Shown here one piece after another: positions 1 to 9,895 of a stretch of DNA of 64,000 bases. Below the pieces are notes generated by a model. It saw nothing but the letters and a program-made list of their open reading frames with translations. It was not told the origin of the DNA and did no database searches. Origin of the DNA: Nymphalis io (Eukaryota > Arthropoda > Insecta > Lepidoptera > Nymphalidae); NCBI RefSeq assembly GCF_905147045.1, contig NC_065904.1, forward strand, positions 1,860,001 through 1,924,000. Reading direction: 5' to 3'. The translations under genes were made by a program, and so were the position numbers. How positions within the stretch are numbered: the first letter of the stretch is position 1; each line of letters begins with the position of its first letter.

Positions 1-470
1 TACCACTACTGAGGAGTCAATTATTTTACTTAAATAATGCTTGTGTTCAAATATATAATAAACGATATCAATGTACTGTATTTGATCCTTTTATTTTTCG
101 ATATCATTTAATAATAATGAAAGACATAAAAAATATTAATGTATTTAATAGACAAATCTTAAATATACTTTTACAGCGTTACTTATAAACGCCGCTTAGC
201 TGATTATTTAACCATTGATTTCACTCTTTCTTTTTTAATTTATTTGTCATTCGAAAGAAAAAGACACATAATTGTTTAACAAATTACTCGATAAACAACA
301 TTTTTAAGTAAGGCCAGTAATTTTTATAGTTTCGATACAGATAATTTCTTTCGCCTTGACGCCTTAATTTATTTACATTTTATCATGATTGCGTATTGAT
401 AATATTGTGCAAACTCGATAATGTGTAGATGACTTGCAAAAATATAGCCAGAAAAATAAATAGCCAATTC
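1..470. other. AT-rich intergenic DNA
   Basis: No open reading frame of note and no recognisable repeat was seen here. Confidence 0.5.
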
Positions 471-790
471 GCGCGTTATTCTAGGACGCCAATTCACAGA
501 GCGTCACGGTAGCATGCGAAAGTGATCCCGTGGCGTTTCTCGTCAAGACGGAAAGGGTACCGCTGGTTTTTTAGTGGGTATTCCGATGTTCGGGGCACAC
601 TCGGCGCCTTGGACACCGGCGAGCCCCACATACCCTGTTATACCCACATATACACTGTTCCCGGTGGAAAAGCGTAAAGCGATTTCCAGCGTTAAAAAAA
701 GACGTCAATTCTACTAATCTATAACGATTACGATATGTTCCCGATTCAATTCCAATCAATTTAATTCGTAGATTGGCCCCCAGGTTGGTT
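471..790. repeat. GC-rich repeat fragment, possibly a LINE 3' UTR, with a MITE-like end
   Basis: This block is much richer in GC than its surroundings. At 574-590 it contains a TTTTTTAGTGGGTATTCC-like motif that resembles the TTTAGTGGGTAAGAATCC motif in the A-tailed insert at 59294-59754 and its relative at 34530-34790. Positions 700-765 match, in reverse complement, the stretch 48342-48402, so at least two repeat pieces are joined here. An origin as an R1-like LINE 3' UTR is inference. No protein similarity was recognised. Confidence 0.4.
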
Positions 791-1424
791 GGTTTGGTTT
801 TTAGTTACACATTAAAGTCAAATAAGAACACAAATTTGAGTTGACCGTTGACACTTCACGTATAGTGATGCACCGTTTTTACGGTGATTGTTCTGGAATC
901 AGCAAATATTTTAGAATATTGGAATTATTTGCGGGTTTATTTTATGTATGAATGATGTTAACATGTAATAATTATGAATACATGATATATTAGTTCAAAC
1001 AAAACAATAATGATATATGATATGATAAATATGTGTATAGTCTTAAAAAAATTAATAATAACTTTAAATTTCATAAATTTAATTATTTAGATTTCTATCT
1101 TGTAAGGATAATTTTCATTCATAGCTTTTTATATAATAATCAGTTCAGCTAATCTATCACTGAAATTTAAACGACGACCTTATGTAGAACAGTTCTGCCA
1201 TCGATTGAGTTGGTATAAAAATATAATCGGAAGATCGATGGTGACAGCATTGTTTTATTTTGTGTGCAAAATGATTTGAGATTGAGATATTTCACAAGTG
1301 AGATACGAAGAGAGTTTACTGAATAGCACTGTTGTTCTATGAGTCGTAATTTCAACTCATATGTTTATTTCAATCATTACACAAACGTGAGAATTTCGAC
1401 TGAAAAACGACATATATTTTATAG
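791..1424. other. AT-rich intergenic DNA
   Basis: Nothing recognisable was seen. A 62-codon reverse frame at 1167-1355 has no family features. Confidence 0.4.
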
Positions 1425-1500
1425 ACCTGGCCTGGTTTGAACCCAGACGGGATTTGCAGCTTTATAAGTCACCACACTAACGAGACATGAGGCAATGAGG
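1425..1500 (-). repeat. SINE remnant, tRNA-like 5' end (family D-like)
   Basis: On the reverse strand a B-box-like GGTTCAAACC follows a GTTAGTGTGGT A-box-like stretch and an AAAGCTGCAAATCCC segment. This is the same order as in the family D SINE near 59265-59280 and 59755-59945. The copy is short and diverged. Confidence 0.4.
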
Positions 1501-1737
1501 CTTTGAATTATTGGTCACGCTTCATTGTTTCAAAACTGGTTTAATTTACCTTCAAGGAAGATGAAACACCTGTTTGGTATAAAAAACGATTTACGTTTTT
1601 TGTTATATCAATTCAAATTGGTTAATCAATTTGTTAATTGCTTCATTAAGCTTTTATTGTTTGTTATAGGAATGTTTTTGTTAACAATCATTTTGGTCCT
1701 GCACTTGTTCCTGATCATGCCGGATACTTATAGCATT

Positions 1738-2262
1738 TGGTAGTAGGATTGTGCATGCCCATCTGGGAAGATGCCCATAAGATACTGTACCATCAAGCCA
1801 ATAAGTATTTTTGTGTTTTGAAGGGTGTGTGAGCCTATAGGTACAAGGGACATAACATTAGCGTGGCGCATTGGCGATGTAAGGAGTGATTTATATTTCT
1901 TTCATTGCCAATGTCTATGTTTTTTTTATAGATTAGGAAGATGAGCGGATGAGCATATGGGCCTGATAGTATGTGATCACCAACGCCCATAGACATTGGC
2001 ATTGTAAGAAATGTTAAGCATCGCTTACATCACCAATGCACCACCAACCTTGGGAACTAAGATATTATGTCCCTTGTGCCTGTAATTACACGGGCTCACT
2101 CACCCTTCAAACCGGAACACAACAATGCCAAGTACTGCTATTTTGCAGTAGAATATCTTATGAGTGGGCGGTGCCTACCCAGACGAGCTTGCACAAAGCT
2201 CTACCACCTGTAAATGTAGTGAGCAATTGACATCAGGTGGCCCAAGTTGTCCGTCCGCCTTT
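1738..2262 (+). mobile_element. Family A SINE (+), split by a nested inverted copy
   Basis: A diverged family A copy begins at about 1738 (TAGTAGGATTGTGCA) and runs to 1919 (CAATGTCTATG). It resumes at about 2229 (ACATCAGGTGGCCC) and ends near 2262. The gap is filled by a family A copy in the opposite orientation. The outer copy is older, since it carries many more substitutions. Confidence 0.75.
1920..2212 (-). mobile_element. Family A SINE (-), nested in an older copy
   Basis: This is a near full-length copy read on the reverse strand. It starts with a poly-T block (the A tail) and TATAGATTAGGAAG, and ends at CTCTACCACCTGTA. AATGTCTATG before it and AATGTAGTG after it could be a decayed target-site duplication. 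Confidence 0.8.
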
Positions 2263-2689
2263 ATTGAAACGCAGCTCATAGTTTGCAAGCTATAGATAGC
2301 ATTTCTATTCATCTGAAAGCATGTACAGATTGCAGTTCCTACGGTTTATAACAGTGAGCAGGGAATAAGCAATATAATAAGTAACAGCTGTGGTAGCAAT
2401 CTGCCAGTTTACGTAGATAATGGCCGTTGCGGTTAAAATCAGTCAGGAGATTATCATTATCATAAAATATCTTATTCAAAAATGTTTTTCTATTGATCGT
2501 GTATGTTCTGTTATGAGTATTTACAATATAAACAAAAAGCTACTACCGGTTCAGAATGTAGAGTCTACCATAAAGAACCGACAAAAAACCTTGTAGTTAT
2601 TTTTTTATTGATAACATTATTCACACAGATCTTTTTATAAACACAGAATGAATGGATATTTATGAACCAAGCGTTTTTATCTTCAATAC

Positions 2690-2785
2690 TTAGTATTCCA
2701 CTGCTGGGCTAAGGTCTCTTTTCCTTTTGAGTAGAAGGTTGTGGAGCTTACTTTACCACGCTTCTCCAATAAGGTATATTGGCGA
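2690..2785 (-). repeat. Family B SINE 3' fragment
   Basis: The stretch CCACTGCTGGGCTAAGG...GGAGCTTA...CCACGCTTCTCCAAT is the reverse complement of the family B 3' body. The 5' tRNA-like part is missing. Confidence 0.65.
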
Positions 2786-2829
2786 TTAAAAAAATATTCA
2801 CCTTACGCACTTGGCGGTAATAATGACAT

Positions 2830-3075
2830 ATATATTATAAAATAAGTAGGTGGATGGGTGAATGGGCCATCTTGTGCTAAGTGGTTGCCATCGCCCATAG
2901 TTATTGGCGCTGTAAGGAATATTAACCATTCCTTACATTGTTAACTATATAGTTAGTGTTAGGGCTTTGTTTGCAAGCTCATCTGGGTAAGTACCTTGTA
3001 CCTTACAGCTAACGTCTATGGGCAATGGTGACCATTTACCATCATGAGTTGGCCCATTGGACGCCTTTCTATTTA
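2830..3075. repeat. Two opposed family A SINE fragments
   Basis: Positions 2830-2945 match the 3' half of family A on the reverse strand. Positions 2958-3005 match its 5' end on the forward strand, and 3012-3070 match the forward 3' end with the middle missing. The pieces are old and diverged. Confidence 0.6.
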
Positions 3076-3369
3076 AAAATACAATGATAATATTTGACCT
3101 TGAAATGTTACTCTCTTTGTATCAAAAAAGTTTCACTTAAATAATATTGACCTACTTTGAATTTTGATAAAAATATTGTATAGTGATATTCAAATAATTT
3201 TCTCTAAATGTAGCAGAAACGAACTTATTACGAGAATGTTAACACTGTGCCCTTCACATGACCTTGTCATTAGTACAAAGTCGTGAGCTTTACATTGCCT
3301 ACATTAAGACATTTCCCAATAGTTTCTTGGTAATGAAAATGTTCGTTTATATAAATTTACCTTGTTGAA

Positions 3370-3535
3370 TTAGTGGATAATTTATAAGGCTGCAGATACC
3401 GAGGCCCTGGGTTTTTTCCTTTAAGAAATTTTCTGTAGGTTTTTCGCCTGATCCGGTCATGTCGGACTGTCGTTCTAACGGGTAACTAACGTTAGTTATA
3501 GTCTCTCACACTCTCTTATATATATACATATATAT
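3370..3535 (+). repeat. Family D-like SINE remnant
   Basis: TTAGTGGATAATTTATAAGG followed by CTGCAGATACCGAGG resembles the 5' half of family D. The B box is corrupted by a T run. A run of alternating TA follows at about 3520. Confidence 0.4.
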
Positions 3536-5130
3536 ATGTTTGCGTACACCCTTGAATATATCTTGCACAGCTTCCACTTTCCTCCGTCGTGAATAGACGC
3601 TGCGATTAAAATTGTTATCATCAAATCTCCTCTCAAATATTTTCCTAACCTATTTCTTCAACTCGAACTTGAAAGTTTAACGTTATTTGTTGTTTATTTT
3701 AGGTTGTAAATAATGAGAAATATAAATAGTATTACTTTAGACCATTTCGATGTATCCTTTATAGGCATTGTATTAAGGTTTTAATTGCGATCATATTTAT
3801 CATGTATATATAATATTTAATTTAAAATCTCACATCTCATAAATAACAAAAACTTACTTAAATACATAAGTTATGTTAAAAACATAAAGGTTTTACCAGA
3901 CAGCTGGGCAATATAGAGAGCGGAGGATTGCTCTATTTTACAATTGTTAAGGCTGACGATTCGATAGGCTTATACCTGTCTGGTCACGAGCTGACTGGAA
4001 CGTCTACTCGCCCACTGACATAGAATGCAAGAATTTTATTAAATTTCTACCTCCGTTACATTTAAGCTGCTTTTATTTCAATTATAATGCTGCGTTCACA
4101 CACGATAAAAAAATTGTACCGCGCGAATGTTGTTAGAGTACCAGTTTCGTATGGAACATAACAGTATTAAAACTATATTATAAAACTTACACCACAATTT
4201 TCATTTATATAATAATTACACAGTAGCAACACAATTACGACATAAGTAAATATAAACGCCTCAAATCTTACTGATTTTTTTTTTGTGCTACAATTGTTTT
4301 ATAATTGGTAGCTTGAACGTTTTAATGTAAGAAATAAAACGAAAACGAAAAAACCCGCATGTGGCAGATGCCATTCTGATATATATACATTATAATCATA
4401 ATCGGGTATATAGCAAGTTTGTCATCTTTTAGAATACAATGTTAAATTATATTCTGGAAGGTTTTACCCCACGGCTGAGCAAAATTTTCCTCTTTTTTAA
4501 TGATGAAGAATGAAAACCTTAATAGAGTCTATAACGCACATTTAGTATATTATATTATTCTATTCACATTGATAGTAACGAAGACATATTATTCAAGAAG
4601 CAATTTAAGACATGTTGTGAGAGAGAGTTCCTCCTGACTGGCCCAAAAAGCCGGTCTAGGTACGGGTCTCAGGGTTGCCCCCTTTACCCGGGCTAATTCC
4701 TGACCGGCAGGTCATCTTGCCGTGTCATTTATTTTCGCCCGAAGAGCCAGAGTTACAATGAACCAGTGGCTGTCCTAACATTTGTTGTACGCATCTAGTA
4801 GTTCATGCATTTCATGTAACTTGCGGCTAGATGGCGCTGCAGCCCACCAAATTCTAAGCATCCACAATGTTCTAACCTTTAAATCATCAAATCAAGTCAA
4901 ATCAAATAATTTTGAATTGATTTTAACTCATCGTCATGTGTATCAACACATACTTGATATATGAGAACGCAGAATATTACCCATTATTCTTTTGTTTATA
5001 TGCAGTTAATTACATTCAGTTATACATCAATTACATAATATCATTAATTACTGAAAACATAAGCTTATGTGTATACTTGTATAAGACGAACATTTAGAAA
5101 AAAATATATAATTTTTATAAAATACCTTAA
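3536..5130. other. Intergenic DNA upstream of CPR gene 1
   Basis: The region is AT-rich and no gene was seen. A GC-richer patch at 4640-4760 looks like an old repeat but could not be assigned. Confidence 0.4.
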
Positions 5131-5143
5131 ATACAACATGCAA

Positions 5144-5152
5144 CGACCTTGA
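5144..5152 (-). promoter_or_regulatory. Candidate beta-FTZ-F1 site upstream of CPR gene 1
   Basis: The reverse strand reads TCAAGGTCG, a full match to the YCAAGGYCR consensus. It lies about 190 bp upstream of the predicted start site. A half match, TCAAGGT, lies at 5232-5238. Beta-FTZ-F1 is known to drive some lepidopteran cuticle protein genes. Its use here is inference. Confidence 0.35.
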
Positions 5153-5302
5153 TGTAATAAGGTCTTATATTTGTATAATATTATTTTATTTTTTGCATAT
5201 TATTATAGAAAGTAATCGCATCTTCAAACATTCAAGGTATACGGGAGTCACAATATCGTTGTTAACAATCTCTTAATTGTTAAATTAAATATTTTTGTTA
5301 CA

Positions 5303-5310
5303 TATAAAAG
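5303..5310 (+). promoter_or_regulatory. TATA box of CPR gene 1
   Basis: TATAAAAG lies 75-82 bp upstream of the ATG. A CACAGT initiator-like motif at 5332-5337 sits at the expected distance of about 30 bp. Confidence 0.7.
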
Positions 5311-5384
5311 CGCATCATGGGCCCAAGAAGGCACAGTACAGCTCATCGCATTGAAATAGCAATTCAGTTGAGAAATAATACAAA

Positions 5385-7188
5385 ATGAACAAAATGGTAA
5401 GATTTGTCAAAAAATTAAACATTATGAATTTTATAAACTTTGTTTAGTGCATGTTTAGCTAAGCACTTATTTGTCCTTTTCTATCATCATTGATATTACA
5501 TTAGACAGAAAAAGACAGCATAGTTTAACGTACTAAGCAACCTTTATAAGTAAACTCAAATTTGTTTCCAAAACTTTTATATAATTCCAGATAATCATTT
5601 GCACACTCTTGGCTTTGACATCTGCTGCTCAACTACCGTCAGCTACTTATCTGCCTCAAAGTCCTGGAGCACCTGGATCCAATCAGTTCGGTCCAAGTGG
5701 GCAGGGCTCAGCCAATGATCGTCCTCAACAAGCTGCGGAGAAAAATTCAGCCATATTGAAATTGGATCAAGAAATTGGAGAAAATGGTGAGTGGAAGCAA
5801 TTTTAGAATATTCTGTAAGAATGAGGTAAGAATGAGATATGTGATATTGGTTATATTAAATGTTTATATTACTGGTGGTAGGACTATGTGCAAGCTCGTC
5901 TGGGTAGGTACAACACACTCATCAGACATTCTAAAGTAAAACAGCAGTGCTTGGTATTGTTTGGGTTAGAAGGGTGAGTGAGCCAGTGTTATTACAGGCA
6001 CAAAGGATATAACATCTTAGTTCCCAAAGTTGGTGGCGCATTGGCGATGTAAGCGATGGTTAACATTTCTTTCAATGCTTATGTCTATGGGCGGTGGTGA
6101 CCACTTACCATCTGGTGGCCCATTTGCTTGTCCGTCTACTTATTTTATAAAAAAAACATTCGAAGGATACAAGAGTGAGATACGAAGGGAGTTCTTACAA
6201 AATAGCACCGATGATTTGAATAATTTAATAACAAATATTTAACGCAATTATATTTTTACTTAAATACATTAATACTAACGGCCACACTTATAAACGTTGT
6301 TTAGCGACTGATTCGTTAAACAGTCTTCCTCTTTCGAATGCCAATTCAATAACGACAGAAAGAGATAGGTAACAACGTTTATTATTAAGGCCATTCTCAA
6401 ATAAAAACCTGATATAAAATATTGTTTGGAAAAACAAATGATATACTTACAAAACTTCTTCATCTATCAGGTTTCCGTTACTCGTACGAAACATCCAACG
6501 GCATCCAAGCTGAGGAATCTGGTGACGCAGTTCAGACACGAGGTGCATTTGCTTACAAGGGCGATGATGGAAAGATCTACTCCGTGACATTTACAGCTGG
6601 AGAAGATGGTTTCAGACCCCAAGGTGATCACCTCCCAGTTCCACCACCAACACCTGAAGAAATCCTTTTGGCTTTGAAACAGAATGAGAAAGATGAGGCT
6701 GCTGGTATATTTGATGATGGTGAGTATACTTTGTCTTCCAAAACATATTATGTGAGACATTTCCTGCTGCATTAGTTTGGTTTTGAAAGAGTAGAAATAG
6801 GTCAAATTATATCTGACTGTGATAAAACAGTTAATCACAGTAACAGACTGTGAATGTCCCACTGCTGGGCTAAGGACTCCTCTCCTTTTTGAGGAGAAGT
6901 ATTGGAGCTTATTCCACCACGCTGCTCCAATGCGGATTGGTTGAATACACATGTGGCAGAATATCAATTAAATTAGTCACATGTAGGTGTCTAATTGCAG
7001 CAAATAAGGTGCAGCAAAAACTTAATATTTCGACTGCTGGGAATGGAATTAACTTCCTTATTATTTTAACAGGTAAATACCATCCTGACAATGATGGTCA
7101 AGACAAGGTTGGAGGAAGGCCTGGTCAGGGACTTGGCTCAGCCAACCACCAGGGCAGTTTCGACTCGAACTCCGGATATTCCTATTAA
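5385..7188 (+). CDS. RR-1 cuticular protein (CPR gene 1), 190 aa, 4 exons
   Basis: Coding exons are 5385-5396, 5591-5786, 6471-6719 and 7073-7188, with GT/AG borders and intron phases 0, 1 and 1. The protein opens with a signal peptide (about 1-17, ending LTSAA). A Pro/Gly/Gln-rich linker (18-55) follows, then an RR-1 chitin-binding domain at about 66-125 with FRYSYETSNG, GAFAYKGDDGKIYSV and GFRPQGDHLP. The tail is Gly/Asn/Ser-rich and ends in GYSY. RR-1 proteins bind chitin and build soft, flexible cuticle; this one is expected to be secreted by epidermis. Intron 2 (684 bp) holds a family A SINE, and intron 3 (353 bp) a family B fragment. Intron 2 lies ten codons before the position used by genes 3 and 4. 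Part of exon 2 has been copied to 26476-26621. The domain is unmistakable; the exact orthologue is not resolved. Confidence 0.93.
5871..6157 (+). mobile_element. Family A SINE in intron 2 of CPR gene 1
   Basis: The copy runs from ACTGGTGGTAGGACTATG to an A tail at about 6148-6156. It carries private changes such as CTAAAGTAAAACAGC and GTTTGGGTTAGAAG. Its first 55 bp or so share diagnostic bases (GGACTATG, ACACACTC) with the chimera at 26101-26391; the rest does not. Confidence 0.85.
6839..6998 (-). repeat. Family B SINE 3' fragment in intron 3 of CPR gene 1
   Basis: TGTCCCACTGCTGGGCTAAGG through CCACGCTGCTCCAATGC and CACATGTGGCAGAAT is the reverse complement of the family B 3' body. The tRNA-like end is absent. 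Confidence 0.75.
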
Positions 7189-7362
7189 ATCACGATATAC
7201 TTTTAACATATCTTAATGTATAATTTGCCACATAACTTATATCCATTTGTATGTTATTTATTTAAGTCAAACATTTTGTATATATATGAGCTTGCTATAA
7301 AATATAAATATTTTTATTACTTAATTATTTTTTTTATTTAAAAATAATTTCATACTATTAAA

Positions 7363-7368
7363 AATAAA
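7363..7368 (+). promoter_or_regulatory. Poly(A) signal candidate for CPR gene 1
   Basis: AATAAA lies 175 bp after the stop codon. Another AATAAA occurs near 7566. Confidence 0.45.
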
Positions 7369-7744
7369 TGTGTATAGTACAGATACATTGTAAAACACTT
7401 TATTGTTATCCACTTTTGAACTGGTGTTAAATAGACTGGAGCATTTAAAAAAAAACACAAAAAAAGATATTGTTTTATATTTAAATCTAATATGACTAAA
7501 ACTGACTGTTGCACGTACGTTTCATTGTATTATTATTTTGTACATATCCTTTTTTTATTTGTGCTTAATAAACATTCTTAATTAAAAGCAATATCTGCAG
7601 CTATGAACAATAATAGTTCCTATCAAACCTTATTCAAACAGTATTGACAATTGCTGTTTTGATGTCGTTATGAGAATATAGAAAAACAATAAATTAAAAT
7701 TTTAACTATATATATTTAAATCCGATATGGTAATTGCTGGGTCA

Positions 7745-7964
7745 AGCCCAATAAAGCACCACTGATTTCATATGCTTAATTTGTGTTTATAATTAAACTC
7801 GTGCTCCGTGACGATGGAAGAAATCATAAAAAAACCTGTATAGATTTTCATGAAAATCTGCTGCATGGACCACCCCGAATTGGAGCAGCGTAGTGGAATA
7901 AATTCAAAATGTTCTCCTCAAAGAGGAGGCCAGCAGTGGGACATTTACATACTGTTACTTTATA
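7745..7964 (+). repeat. Family B SINE, 5'-truncated, diverged
   Basis: It reads AGCACCACTGATTTCATATGC, then GAGCAGCGTAGTGGAATAAA, then CCAGCAGTGGGACATTTACA. This is the family B body on the forward strand without the tRNA-like head. Confidence 0.65.
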
Positions 7965-8335
7965 TTCAAACGGTATATATCTAACTCTAAAACATGGAAG
8001 GTCGGCAGCCTATGTTGCCCGTTGTTTATCAGCCCGCGTTGCAGAATTAATTTAAAAAATGGTAACAGCATTGTTGATGCCACAGCCACTAAAAGAAACC
8101 TTTAATTGAAAATCATAATAATATTATAATAGTACAGAACTACAATAATAAATGTATAAGTTTTCTTAATGTGTATTTCATTGCCGCTAACCACGATGTT
8201 AATTATTAAGATATCTTAAGTACATAAAAGGGCTCAGGGCCTTGCATTGCTTGATCTTCAGTTAAAATTTACTTTTTCGAGTAACTGGGTCACCTTGCAA
8301 AGAAATATTGGTCTGTGGATTGGTCAATTATTGTA

Positions 8336-8960
8336 GACGTCGCGACGTCGGCGACGACGCGTCTTAGGTAGGCCACGTGGTCACGTTATATGCTTGAACT
8401 GGATGATCGTTAATATGAAATGATCTGCTTCGTCTTCCTTGAATATCGGACGATGAAAAGGTATCCTCGATGTAAAAAATTTGCCTTTCTGCACAGGTAT
8501 CCTTTGTGTGACTTGGCCACGTGGGTGCGCGCGATGAAAAGGTATCCTCGATGTAGAAAATTTGCCTTTCTGCACAGGTATCCTTTGTGTGACTTGTCCC
8601 GTGGGTGCGCGCGATGAAAAGGTATCCTCGATGTAGAAAATTTGCCTTTCTGCACAGGTATCCTTTGTGTGACTTGTCCACGTGGGTGCGCGTGCGCGTG
8701 CGTCAATAAGAATGACGCGTTTTTCTCTAATTTCTTCGTTATTTAATATTTCACGGGCGAAGGACCATTTTGTTAGCTTCGATAGCTGCTTTTGTGGTGG
8801 TAAAAATAACGAAGTCTTTGGAAATTGAATACTTATATTAATAATAAATAATTATAAGAACTGATGTGTGTCGCGCACGCGCGTCGAGACGACAAGTGAA
8901 GTTAAGTTGGTAGGCGCGTCCCCGCACCCCGCGATGATAGATAGTGAAGCGCCGCAACAA
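8336..8960. other. CpG-rich patch between CPR genes 1 and 2
   Basis: Positions 8336-8385 and 8870-8960 are dense in CpG. They include a perfect 14-bp palindrome GACGTCGCGACGTC at 8336-8349 and E-boxes (CACGTG) at 8374, 8518 and 8679. The surroundings are strongly AT-rich. The patch contains the 80-bp minisatellite. No gene was recognised. Confidence 0.5.
8452..8700. repeat. Minisatellite, about three 80-81 bp units
   Basis: Units start at 8452, 8533 and 8613, each opening with GATGAAAAGGTATCCTCGAT and ending with GTGGGTGCGCGC. They are nearly identical. Each unit contains GGTATCC twice. Units 1 and 3 carry CACGTG, which is mutated in unit 2. The long reverse-strand open frames over this block are by-products of the repeat. 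Confidence 0.85.
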
Positions 8961-9790
8961 TTCACAATCATATAGGAAAATTTTAAACTTAATATATTTA
9001 TTTTTTTTATAACTGAAAATAAGTTATAATGTAATTGTCTAATAAGTGTATAGGAACTTTCAAATTTAAGGATAAATGTTTTGGAGAAAATAATTTTCAG
9101 TCACACATCAGCATTACTATTCTATATGTGCTTGTAACTCTTTTGTTAAATGTTAAAACCATCTTATAATAGTAATCTACTATAATATTAATAAAAGGAA
9201 ATATTGCTTATCATTTTCGTTATTTATCAATCGGGATCTGCCGCTATTTTATTGTGAATTTCTTAATTCCGACAATAGATGCAATAAATTGAGGTTGGGA
9301 TTTACAATAAAAAAAAAATTATATATAAAAAAATTTTTATTCATAGAATAAATAAAAACTAACTTTCCATTATCTGGATTATACCTACAGAAGTACAGAT
9401 TATTATCACATTATTTTGTATTGATCGTAAGCTATTTTTGTTACATAATGCCTAGTTTACATTAAGATATATTTATGTGGTATCACTGATATCGATTAAG
9501 TATGACCTGGCTTCAATTCGTCTACTAAAATATCCGATATTCAATTGATCAGATCAAAGACAATTAAGGTTCACTTATGAAATGGATTAAAAGAAATATA
9601 ATAGAAATGAGATGAATCATAAAACCTCATAAATGATTTTAAAGCATCTCAATTAAAAAGTGGCATTGTAATTATGTTGAGACATAAAAACAAAAAAATC
9701 CTAGAATATCTTCTAGTGAACTTCTTGTATTGAATATTTGATTTAATGATAAAATGTAAGACTTAAAATTACAGTTAAAAGAATTAGCCT
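8961..9790. other. AT-rich intergenic DNA downstream of CPR gene 2
   Basis: Nothing recognisable was seen apart from the poly(A) signal of gene 2. Confidence 0.4.
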
Positions 9791-9791
9791 C

Positions 9792-9797
9792 TTTAAT
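9792..9797 (-). promoter_or_regulatory. Poly(A) signal candidate for CPR gene 2
   Basis: The reverse strand reads ATTAAA about 100 bp beyond the stop codon. No AATAAA is closer. Confidence 0.35.
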
Positions 9798-9895
9798 TTT
9801 AGCCCTTACAGAGCAAGTACTTTAAAGTAAGAATGAGGTTTTAGTTTTCTAGATATCTGAATGTAAACCAGGCTTATAAGAGGTCTCGTTTAGAC

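Noticed and set aside
2036..2230. Short frame CYTGSLTLQTGTQQ-like, repeated also at 38022, 51958 and 61976
   Set aside because: It recurs because it is the reverse strand of family A SINEs. It is not a gene family.
6467..6967. 166-codon reverse frame across CPR gene 1 exon 3
   Set aside because: It is antisense to a well-supported exon and extends into intron and SINE sequence. There is no motif.
8452..8700. CRISPR-like array
   Set aside because: The units are contiguous and lack unique spacers. The sequence is eukaryotic, with introns and SINEs.
8364..8706. Long overlapping reverse-strand frames with repeated KGYLCRKANFLHRGYLF-like peptide
   Set aside because: They are translations of the 80-bp minisatellite. 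Two reverse frames and one forward frame are open at once, and there is no signal peptide, splice context or family similarity.
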